Made by a program: the position numbers and the translations under genes. Below are positions 34,823 through 41,007 of a stretch of DNA of 41,007 nt, in pieces. Source of the DNA: Nitrospira sp. UBA2083 (lineage in GTDB: Bacteria; Nitrospirota; Nitrospiria; Nitrospirales; Nitrospiraceae); assembly GCA_002331625.1 (NCBI GenBank), contig DCZN01000127.1, forward strand, positions 32,566 to 73,572, given 5' to 3'. The first letter of the stretch is position 1, and every line of letters begins with the position of its first letter. Below the pieces are notes generated by a model that saw only the letters and a program-made list of their open reading frames with translations, searched no databases and was not told the DNA's origin.

Positions 34823-35911
34823 TCACACACCACAGTACTCATTCACCCGTTCTGGCTCAAAACGTGGGACATCAAGCACATTTTCAATGAAACGAAAGAG
34901 ACAGCGTCGGACCTCAATCGACAGATTGGGGTACCAGAGCGGGCTGGCCACGACCAAGCCGCGAAAAGCGAAGAATGGCGCAGCTGTTTCCATCACTTCC
35001 TTGTCGTGACTCGCTTCCACATAAGTGTCCCAGAACGATCGAAAGAGGACCTCGAACGGCCCCTGCAACTTGCCCCGGCTGATCAGCGAGTTGAGCAGAT
35101 AGTTGATGGTCATAGCCGTGATGTCGTCGGCTGGCTCGCCCCATTCTCCTCGTGACCGATCCAGCACCGCAAAATCCGTCCCCGTGCGGAACAATACATT
35201 GTACGGATGGAAGTCCCCGTGAACCTGTGCAAGGCGATTGGCCTTGTCACGGAGACGCCATCGCCACCGGTTGCAGGCATCTTCCACCGTGCGTAATAGC
35301 TCGCCGGTGATGAAGCCACAGCGCTTCGGATAGCTGTCGGTCAATCCCATGATGCATTCGCCGTGGCCGATCAACTCGCGCAGCCGGCGCTTGTACAAAT
35401 CTGCGTCCCGCCGTTTTTTGGCATGGATCAGCGCCAGGTACCGCGCGAGTGCGATTGTTCGTTGACGATCCAGCTTGCGCAACGCTCCGCCTTTCATCAA
35501 GTGTTCGAGATCCGCGTGATAACTCGCCCCATCAGTCCATTCATTCAGGACGAAGTATTCGCAGGCTTTCGCAACGGAAAAGAGCGTCTGTCTAGCATCG
35601 AACGCACCCACATCGAGCGCCTTCACATGGCGTGGCAGGCGCCCATACGAATCATAGTCCCACAACATCGCCTGGGCGCGATCAGCCATGTGTTCGTGTC
35701 CGAACGGGCCTGGCTTCATTGTTTCTAACACGGCTGACTGAATCCGCCGCCCAATTCGGAACGTCAGTTTGACCGGCGTTCCGTATCCATAACGCTTCTG
35801 CGTACCTTTGGAACTCTCTTTGCCGATGATTCCATAGGATAAGAGCCGCGTCTCCGGTCCAAAGTGGGTCTTCAGGTAGCGTTCCAAGGCTGGCTTGCGC
35901 AGCGCGGGCAT
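34823..35911 (-). CDS. Aminoglycoside-phosphotransferase-fold (APH) kinase
   Basis: 362 residues. Protein-kinase-like APH fold: Brenner motif VHGDFHPYNVLF (catalytic Asp in HGDFHPxN) and metal motif AVLDRSRGEWGEPADDI (Asp of the DxD-like position). The N-lobe has YGTPVKLTFRIGRRIQSAVLETMKP with the likely ATP Lys. Such enzymes phosphorylate small molecules or sugars; there is no reason to assume antibiotic resistance here. ATG 35911 has AGAGGTGA upstream. Co-directional with the APS-kinase-like gene, a pairing that suggests a two-enzyme phosphoryl pathway of unknown substrate. Confidence 0.85.
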   Translation of the reverse strand: MPALRKPALERYLKTHFGPETRLLSYGIIGKESSKGTQKRYGYGTPVKLTFRIGRRIQSAVLETMKPGPFGHEHMADRAQAMLWDYDSYGRLPRHVKALDVGAFDARQTLFSVAKACEYFVLNEWTDGASYHADLEHLMKGGALRKLDRQRTIALARYLALIHAKKRRDADLYKRRLRELIGHGECIMGLTDSYPKRCGFITGELLRTVEDACNRWRWRLRDKANRLAQVHGDFHPYNVLFRTGTDFAVLDRSRGEWGEPADDITAMTINYLLNSLISRGKLQGPFEVLFRSFWDTYVEASHDKEVMETAAPFFAFRGLVVASPLWYPNLSIEVRRCLFRFIENVLDVPRFEPERVNEYCGV

Positions 35912-36206
35912 ACTCTCACCTCTCGCAAATCACGTTCCACCGACGTCCCTTTCATTATCACCTTACGCCTCACCCTTACTCCTCCCTCTCAAAAAACTGA
36001 TGCATTGAGCTCCACCTGTTAAGAACTCACTGTGGAAAAAAGCGCCACATCGGTCGTGGTGCAGCGATTGGAGTAGGATAAGAACTCGTCGAACATCAGG
36101 CCTGCACCATTCAGAAGATCACATCTCAGCATCCTTCAGAGTGGGCATATCGTTTGCGACATCCGGTGAGCGAGAGGAACTGAACTGTCAGCCCTGTGGA
36201 GGCACA
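35912..36206. other. Divergent intergenic region
   Basis: 295 bases between the minus-strand phosphotransferase and the plus-strand S30AE gene, so it should hold both promoters. I could not pick convincing -35/-10 or -24/-12 elements. An in-frame GTG at 36141 upstream of the S30AE gene lacks a ribosome site. Confidence 0.5.
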
Positions 36207-36761
36207 ATGAAACTGGAAATCGAAAGTCGCAATGTCGCCATGACCCCGCGATGGAAGGCCGAGATCGAATTCCGCATGGGAAGCTTAATACAGAGGCACA
36301 AAGACGTGATCCACGGACGGGTTACGTTGATCAAGAACCGGCACCACAAAAAACTTACAAATGTTGCAGAGGCCCTCGTCGTGGCCACGCTGCCAGGACG
36401 CCACACCGTGACAGCCAGAAAGGAAAGCAAGACCTTCGAGGAAGCCATCAGGGCTGCGTTTCAAGCCGTCAACATCGAACTCCGCAAGCATCGAGAGAAA
36501 CGCGCCAAGACAGAGGTACGCATGCCACCTGTGCCGCCTTACCGCGGGGTGGTCTGCAAACTGTTCCCCAAGGAGCGCTACGGCTTTATCCTTAAAGAAG
36601 GAGGCACGGAGGTCTACTTTCATGCGAATGCCTTGAAGGGGCTCACGTTCAAGAAACTGGAAGATGGCACTGAAGTCGTCTTCGGCATAGAGCCAGGCGA
36701 CAACGGTCCGCAGGCGACGGTCGTCACGCTCCCACAACCGATGGCCGTGAAGGTATCCTAG
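36207..36761 (+). CDS. Ribosome-associated S30AE (HPF/RaiA) domain fused to cold-shock domain
   Basis: 184 residues from ATG 36207, which has a GGAGG site 5 bases upstream (a GTG at 36141 is rejected). Residues 1-100 are an S30AE/HPF-like domain (KLEIESRNVAMTPRWKAEIE; VEALVV-like strands; FEEAIRAAFQAVNIELRKHREKR). Residues 113-178 are a cold-shock domain: GVVCKLFPKERYGFI with RNP1-like core and EVYFHANALKG (RNP2). HPF proteins bind the 30S decoding site and silence ribosomes; the usual long-HPF dimerisation domain is replaced here by a CSD. It lies 4 bases upstream of the Lon-like protease gene, an apparent stress operon. Confidence 0.9.
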   Translation: MKLEIESRNVAMTPRWKAEIEFRMGSLIQRHKDVIHGRVTLIKNRHHKKLTNVAEALVVATLPGRHTVTARKESKTFEEAIRAAFQAVNIELRKHREKRAKTEVRMPPVPPYRGVVCKLFPKERYGFILKEGGTEVYFHANALKGLTFKKLEDGTEVVFGIEPGDNGPQATVVTLPQPMAVKVS

Positions 36762-36765
36762 GGCG

Positions 36766-39189
36766 ATGAACGTCGATAAATTCAAAGTCCCGGCCTCCAT
36801 GCTGACCCCAACGATCGATCCTGGTCAGCTTGGTTTCGAGGATACGAGCGAACTCGAGCCCCTGACTGAGATCATCGGACAGGAGCGGGCTGTAGAGGCT
36901 CTGGAGTTTGGGCTCAATATGAAGAGTCCGGGATTCAATCTGTATGTCTCGGGCCCTGTCGGTACAGGGAAGGGTACTGTGATTCGGCAGATGGTTCAGC
37001 GCATGGCGCGAGCCGCCCCCGCTCCGTCCGACTGGTGTTATGTCAACAACTTCCAAGACCCCTCTCAACCAACCTGTCTCGCCCTACCGGCTGGACAGGG
37101 TGCATCGTTCAAACGAGAAATCGCTGGATTTATCGAGGGACTGCGGCGTGACATCCCCATGGCCTTCGAGAGCAAGAAATATCTGGACGCCAAGGCCAAA
37201 CTGCACGACGACATCGATGCCAAGAAAAAGGCGCTCTTTCACGAATTGACGGAACACAGCCGAACACGCGGATTCGGCTTTGAGGAAACCTCGGTCGGTT
37301 TCGGGATTGTGCCGCTCAAGGACGGTCATCCCATGACGGATGCCGAGATCGAAGCGATGACCGAGGAAGACCAGCGGGACCTGAACGAACGGCGCAAGAC
37401 CCTGGAAGGAGAAATCCGCGAGTTCCATGTCCAGATCCACAGCCTCGAAAAAGAAGCCGAACACCAACAGCGCCATCTGGATCGCCAACTGGTGACAAAT
37501 ATTTTGGAGGGCCGCTACGAAACGATACGGCGGACCTACGAGGACATACCGGCAGTCTCGACATTCTTGGAGCGTGTCCGTAACGACATTGTCCATCACT
37601 ACAAAGATTTTCTTCCGCGCGACGGCCCTACGATTGCCATCCCAGGTTTGGAATTCAAGCGCCCCGACATGTCGCGCTTTCTCGTCAATCTCATCGTGCA
37701 ACACGATCCGACGGAAGGGGCTCCCGTCGTCGATGAGTCACACCCAACCTATACCAATCTCATCGGCAAGATCGAACGGCGAGCCCATATGGGGGTGATG
37801 TACACCGACTTCACGGAGATCCGGGCAGGAGCTGTGTTGCAGGCCAACGGCGGCTACCTGATCGTGAACGTCTCGGACATGTTGCGCCAACCCTTTTCGT
37901 GGGATGCGCTTAAGCGGGTGATCAAGACCGGCGTGGTGAAGATCGAAGATCCTGGGGAATTCTACGGATTTTCCACGGCCGGATTGAGGCCGGAGTCGAT
38001 CCCGGTAAATGTGAAGATCATCATGGTCGGGCCACCCCTGCTCTACCATCTCCTTCAAGCCTACGAAGAAGACTTCGGGAAACTCTTCAAGGTGAAAGCG
38101 GACTTCGATACCGAAGTGGTGAGAAGCGAACGGCAGGACCGGCAATATGCCAGATTCATCGCGAGGCTCTGTCGTGAGGAAGGGCTCCCGCACTTCGGGG
38201 CCGATGCCGTCGCAGAAATCCTCCGCCAGGGGCTCCGCTTTGCTGATCGCCACGACCGACTGTCCCTCCGCCTCAGCCTCGTCAGCGATCTCATCCGCGA
38301 AGCCGGGTACTGGGCCAGGAAAGAAGGCCATGTGTTTGTCACTCGAGCCGACGTCGATGCCGCCGAGACGCATAAACGCCATCGCTCGAACCTTGCTGAA
38401 CACTGGATCCAAGATGAGATTAAAGAAGGCACGTTGATGATCGATCTCGATGGCGACGTGGTCGGCCAGGTCAATGGGCTCTCGGTCCATCAGCTCGGCG
38501 ACTATGCGTTCGGCCGGCCCACCCGGATTACGGCTCGCACCTATGTCGGCACCAAAGGCGTGATCGATATCCAGCGGGAGGCGGAACTGGCCGGGACGAT
38601 CCACAGTAAGGGGGTGCTGACCTTAGCTGGGTATCTCGCCGGCAAATTTTCCGGGTCGCATCCCTTCGCCGTGAGTGCCTCGTTGACGTTTGAACAGACC
38701 TATTCAGAAGTGGAAGGCGACAGTGCTGCTGTGGCTGAACTCATCGCCATTCTCTCCAGCCTCGCCGATCTGCCGATCCATCAATGGCTGGCCGTCACCG
38801 GCTCAGTGAATCAGCTAGGCGAGATCCAGCCGATCGGTGGCGTGAACGAAAAGATCGAAGGGTTCTTCGAGTCCTGTTCGCGCAAAGGATTGACCGGCAA
38901 ACAAGGCGTCATCATCCCTGCCCGCAACACGAAGCATTTGGCCCTGCGTCGCGACGTGGTGGAGGCCGTCGAGTCTGGTCATTTTTCCGTGTATGCCGTG
39001 AACTGCATTGAGGAAGCGTTGGAGTTGCTCACCGGCATCGCCGCCGGCGAACGAGGGCTCGATAGAACCTACCCGCCCGACAGTGTGTTCGGCCTCGCTG
39101 CTCTGCGCCTGGAAGAAATGGCACAGGCTGTGGCGCAATGGAGCGACGGTGAGGAGAAACCGAGTGGGCACATCATCACGGAACCGTAG
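36766..39189 (+). CDS. Lon-like (LonB/AAA_32-type) ATP-dependent protease
   Basis: 807 residues. AAA+ part with Walker A GPVGTGKGT (63-71), a long coiled-coil insertion (about 190-260, charged, EKEAEHQQRHLDRQL), and the second AAA part with EIRAGAVLQANGGYLIVN and sensor-like segments. The C-terminal Lon protease domain has catalytic Ser653 in EGDSAAVAELIAIL and Lys696 in GGVNEKIEGFFE, 43 residues apart as in Lon. It lacks the Lon LAN substrate-binding domain. Cytosolic protein quality control. Translationally linked to the S30AE-CSD gene (4-base gap). It converges on the haloperoxidase gene with only 3 bases between stops, and no terminator is visible there. Confidence 0.95.
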   Translation: MNVDKFKVPASMLTPTIDPGQLGFEDTSELEPLTEIIGQERAVEALEFGLNMKSPGFNLYVSGPVGTGKGTVIRQMVQRMARAAPAPSDWCYVNNFQDPSQPTCLALPAGQGASFKREIAGFIEGLRRDIPMAFESKKYLDAKAKLHDDIDAKKKALFHELTEHSRTRGFGFEETSVGFGIVPLKDGHPMTDAEIEAMTEEDQRDLNERRKTLEGEIREFHVQIHSLEKEAEHQQRHLDRQLVTNILEGRYETIRRTYEDIPAVSTFLERVRNDIVHHYKDFLPRDGPTIAIPGLEFKRPDMSRFLVNLIVQHDPTEGAPVVDESHPTYTNLIGKIERRAHMGVMYTDFTEIRAGAVLQANGGYLIVNVSDMLRQPFSWDALKRVIKTGVVKIEDPGEFYGFSTAGLRPESIPVNVKIIMVGPPLLYHLLQAYEEDFGKLFKVKADFDTEVVRSERQDRQYARFIARLCREEGLPHFGADAVAEILRQGLRFADRHDRLSLRLSLVSDLIREAGYWARKEGHVFVTRADVDAAETHKRHRSNLAEHWIQDEIKEGTLMIDLDGDVVGQVNGLSVHQLGDYAFGRPTRITARTYVGTKGVIDIQREAELAGTIHSKGVLTLAGYLAGKFSGSHPFAVSASLTFEQTYSEVEGDSAAVAELIAILSSLADLPIHQWLAVTGSVNQLGEIQPIGGVNEKIEGFFESCSRKGLTGKQGVIIPARNTKHLALRRDVVEAVESGHFSVYAVNCIEEALELLTGIAAGERGLDRTYPPDSVFGLAALRLEEMAQAVAQWSDGEEKPSGHIITEP

Positions 39190-39192
39190 CTG

Positions 39193-40437
39193 TTATTTGT
39201 CTGTGAGTCGATATTTTTCAATTGCCAGACGAGCGATCTGTTTCCCCATCTCGGTTCCTATCTTGCCGCTGTTCCGATAATGGACGCCATCATAGAGACG
39301 TGCATGCGGGACTTCCTGCATGAACTCATCGATACTTGTCCAGCTACGCGAGACTCCACCAGCCGCGTTGCTCGTGGTGGTCAACACAGGGGTTGGCTCA
39401 TTCCCGAGCTCTGCTTGCAATATCGTACCCACGACGCCAGACGTGATGCAGTGTGCGCAAGGATATTCAGGATGCATGGGTGTGTCAATGAATGGAACCC
39501 AGGACTCGTCTCGTTCAGTTGCATCATTGTTGTCGAGATCACCATTTCGAATGGCGGTGAGTGGACGCCAGAAACCGTAGTGATATTTCGCATCAAATAC
39601 CGCGATCAAGGCATCATCCGATGCTTGTGTCACCGCTGCAAAGAGACGTGCATTCCGCGTCACATCCCTTCCTGGACGATTTGCCACCGAGCGCACGATG
39701 CCGTGGTAAATAGGCGGCATGACTTCTTCCCAGAAGCGCGCAATATCCGTCTGTTCTGCCGTGCGCTGTCGGCTGTCTTTTCTGCCTAGCATTTTCACTT
39801 CATTAAAATCACGCGCCCACACTTCGCTGCCAAGATCCGGCGGTGGTCCAGGACGAAACTGCGCGGGATCGGTCATCAACCAAGGCTTCCGATACCTCCA
39901 TTGCGGCGCTTCTGGTATGACCGTGGGCACATAGGTCCCTGCCGTCGTGTAGGGACGATACGACTCTCCTGCTGCCGCGCCATCATCAGCACGCCGTGAC
40001 AGAATCGCCGCCACCGCTTGTTCAGCGATTGCAATTCCGGTTGTCTTCGCCGGTCCATCGGCGATTGTTGTCAGAACAGTCTGATAGGCGCGGTCGATCT
40101 CTGCCTGCTGAGATGAAACGAGCTTCGTCAACATGGCACGATTGGCCGCAGCGACCGCCGCTTCCACTGACGCCCCAGGAGCCACCTCTAGTTTCAAATC
40201 GCTGACGGGATACCGTTGCGTGATGGCATTCACAGCCTCATAGACCGATGCTTGGACCATCGCTAACGCCCGCTCCGCAGGCAATGGCCCTATTCCCGCT
40301 TTCACCACGATCGCACCAGCCTTCTCGTTCCATTCGGTGACGGCATCCGCTCTGGCATCCGACAGTCCCAACGTAGTGAGGAACAGGGCGACGAGGCCGG
40401 CTCGCAACATCTGTGGATAGGCGATCATCATGTGCAT
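39193..40437 (-). CDS. Secreted vanadium-haloperoxidase/PAP2-fold protein
   Basis: 414 residues. Signal peptide (LRAGLVALFLTTLG, cleavage near ARA, residue 30). The acid-phosphatase/haloperoxidase superfamily motifs are in order: K-x6-RP as KYHYGFWRP (284-292), PSGH replaced by PCAH (326-329, in HPEYPCAHCITSGV), and R-x5-H as RLYDGVH (380-386). The final Asp of the PAP2 motif is Ser390, as in haloperoxidase-like members. It may bind vanadate and oxidise halides, or hydrolyse phosphate esters; activity cannot be decided from sequence. ATG 40437 has a GAGGG site. Acts in the periplasm or outside. Confidence 0.87.
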   Translation of the reverse strand: MHMMIAYPQMLRAGLVALFLTTLGLSDARADAVTEWNEKAGAIVVKAGIGPLPAERALAMVQASVYEAVNAITQRYPVSDLKLEVAPGASVEAAVAAANRAMLTKLVSSQQAEIDRAYQTVLTTIADGPAKTTGIAIAEQAVAAILSRRADDGAAAGESYRPYTTAGTYVPTVIPEAPQWRYRKPWLMTDPAQFRPGPPPDLGSEVWARDFNEVKMLGRKDSRQRTAEQTDIARFWEEVMPPIYHGIVRSVANRPGRDVTRNARLFAAVTQASDDALIAVFDAKYHYGFWRPLTAIRNGDLDNNDATERDESWVPFIDTPMHPEYPCAHCITSGVVGTILQAELGNEPTPVLTTTSNAAGGVSRSWTSIDEFMQEVPHARLYDGVHYRNSGKIGTEMGKQIARLAIEKYRLTDK

Positions 40438-40680
40438 GGTATCTTTACCCTCGAATTGTGACTTGTTTTCTCATCAAGCTTTCGCTGATCAAGCCGTACC
40501 GCAGCAATCGAGCAACTATCGTGCTTGCAGCGTCGAAACGAACCCACGTGCAGTATCTCTATAGCCCTCATTTGTACCATTGCACACTCACTGACTGAGT
40601 AAAGAAGTGGGGACAATATCCTCATGACCGTCTATTTGCTTAGACAATCTAGAGAAAATTCACTCTACGATCTCTACCTT
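40438..40680. other. Intergenic region upstream of the haloperoxidase gene
   Basis: No gene of convincing quality in the 298 bases up to the repeat-protein stop; 40,681-40,714 is a hairpin described separately. A promoter for the haloperoxidase gene must lie here but I cannot assign one with confidence. Confidence 0.5.
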
Positions 40681-40714
40681 GGTCTGAGGAGGGACAGAAT
40701 GCCCTCCTCAGACC
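40681..40714 (-). terminator. Perfect 13-bp hairpin downstream of the repeat-protein gene
   Basis: GGTCTGAGGAGGG pairs perfectly with CCCTCCTCAGACC around an 8-base loop, starting 21 bases past the TAG of the minus-strand gene. There is no U-tract on either side, so it may be a non-canonical terminator, a 3'-end stabiliser or a Rho/processing-linked element. Confidence 0.6.
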
Positions 40715-40735
40715 GTCTCCTATACCCAGACACGA

Positions 40736-41007
40736 CTAGCTCATCGGCTGGCTGGAGGAATAGCTCGATCCTCCGGTGCCGATGCGTTTGATGACATCCA
40801 CCTTTTGCCGCCCGTCCCCTGCCATCCGACACCCATTGCTCTTGCTAACGGCATATGTCGATCCACCCGTTCCGATGCGCTCGATGACATCTGCCTTCCT
40901 CTGCCCCCCTCCCCTCAACTGACAATCGCCCGCCCCGTCTGGCTGGTTAGAGGAAGAGGTCGATCCGCCATGTCCGATCCGCTGCTCAATGACACCCCCT
41001 CGGTTTT
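40736..41007 (-). CDS. Tandem-repeat protein, unrecognised (5' part beyond window)
   Basis: A frame open from the right window edge to TAG at 40736-40738 gives the last 89 residues of a larger protein. It is made of three diverged repeats of about 31-35 residues with the core VIE(Q)RIG(T/H)GGS(T/S): VIEQRIGHGGSTSSS, VIERIGTGGSTYAVS and VIKRIGTGGSSYSSS. A basic (Q/R)(R/Q)K(A/V)D tract precedes the last two cores. Each of the first two repeats is followed by one Cys (GDC, NGC); the last ends SSSQPMS. Repeat divergence is partly silent at DNA level, which supports real coding. No family recognised; it could be a secreted repeat protein or a multi-copy peptide precursor. The start, any signal peptide and the repeat number are outside the window. 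Confidence 0.7.
   Translation of the reverse strand, partial: NRGGVIEQRIGHGGSTSSSNQPDGAGDCQLRGGGQRKADVIERIGTGGSTYAVSKSNGCRMAGDGRQKVDVIKRIGTGGSSYSSSQPMS

Noticed and set aside
1..41007. CRISPR arrays, tRNA or rRNA genes, intact insertion sequences
   Set aside because: Searched by eye on both strands; no regular spacer array, no cloverleaf-like or rRNA sequence and no transposase frame was seen.

Overview
The window is about 41 kb of bacterial chromosome with GC in the mid-50s by eye. Most of it is one exopolysaccharide (EPS) locus. Gene content and style (wide spacing, GUG/UUG-rich alternative starts, a NusG paralog plus a BY-kinase/outer-membrane-barrel pair at the head, AsnB, FemAB and SGNH accessory genes) suggest a Gram-negative organism, most likely a Nitrospira-like member of the Nitrospirota. 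No rRNA or protein marker in the window proves this.

Region 1 (1-33,650, almost all minus strand) reads right to left. It opens with a NusG/RfaH-type elongation factor (32,723-33,247) whose 5' leader is duplicated. It continues with an outer-membrane barrel, a Wzc-like co-polymerase/tyrosine autokinase, a MurJ/Wzx-type flippase, a methyltransferase, a GT4, a polysaccharide deacetylase, a second GT4 and a Wzy-like polymerase. After an inserted plus-strand module come a GT4, asparagine synthase, SGNH hydrolase, methyltransferase, integral membrane protein, GT4, phosphoglycosyl transferase, PglD-like acetyltransferase, PhyH dioxygenase, FemAB-like protein, GNAT, aminotransferase, YdcF-like protein, a PglF/WbpM-like 4,6-dehydratase and a Wza-like export protein cut by the left window edge. 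Together these could make a Wzx/Wzy-type surface polysaccharide. The dehydratase, aminotransferase, N-acetyltransferase and phosphoglycosyl transferase match the four steps that make and load di-N-acetylbacillosamine (or a related diamino sugar) on undecaprenyl phosphate. The remaining genes supply glycosyl transfers and decorations (amidation, aminoacylation or acylation, methylation, de-N-acetylation).

Region 2 (17,091-20,617) is a plus-strand island inside the minus-strand locus. It holds two tandem paralogs encoding secreted proteins of unknown function, probably beta-propellers. The second has a near-consensus sigma-54 promoter and an upstream palindrome.

Region 3 (34,200-41,007) is a different neighbourhood: an APS-kinase-like gene with a phosphotransferase (minus), an S30AE/cold-shock fusion with a Lon-like protease (plus), a secreted vanadium haloperoxidase/PAP2-type protein (minus), and at the right edge the end of a gene for a tandem-repeat protein, followed by a perfect 13-bp hairpin.

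I saw no tRNA, rRNA, CRISPR array or intact insertion sequence. One long hairpin repeat (636-755) looks like a dispersed MITE/REP-type element.
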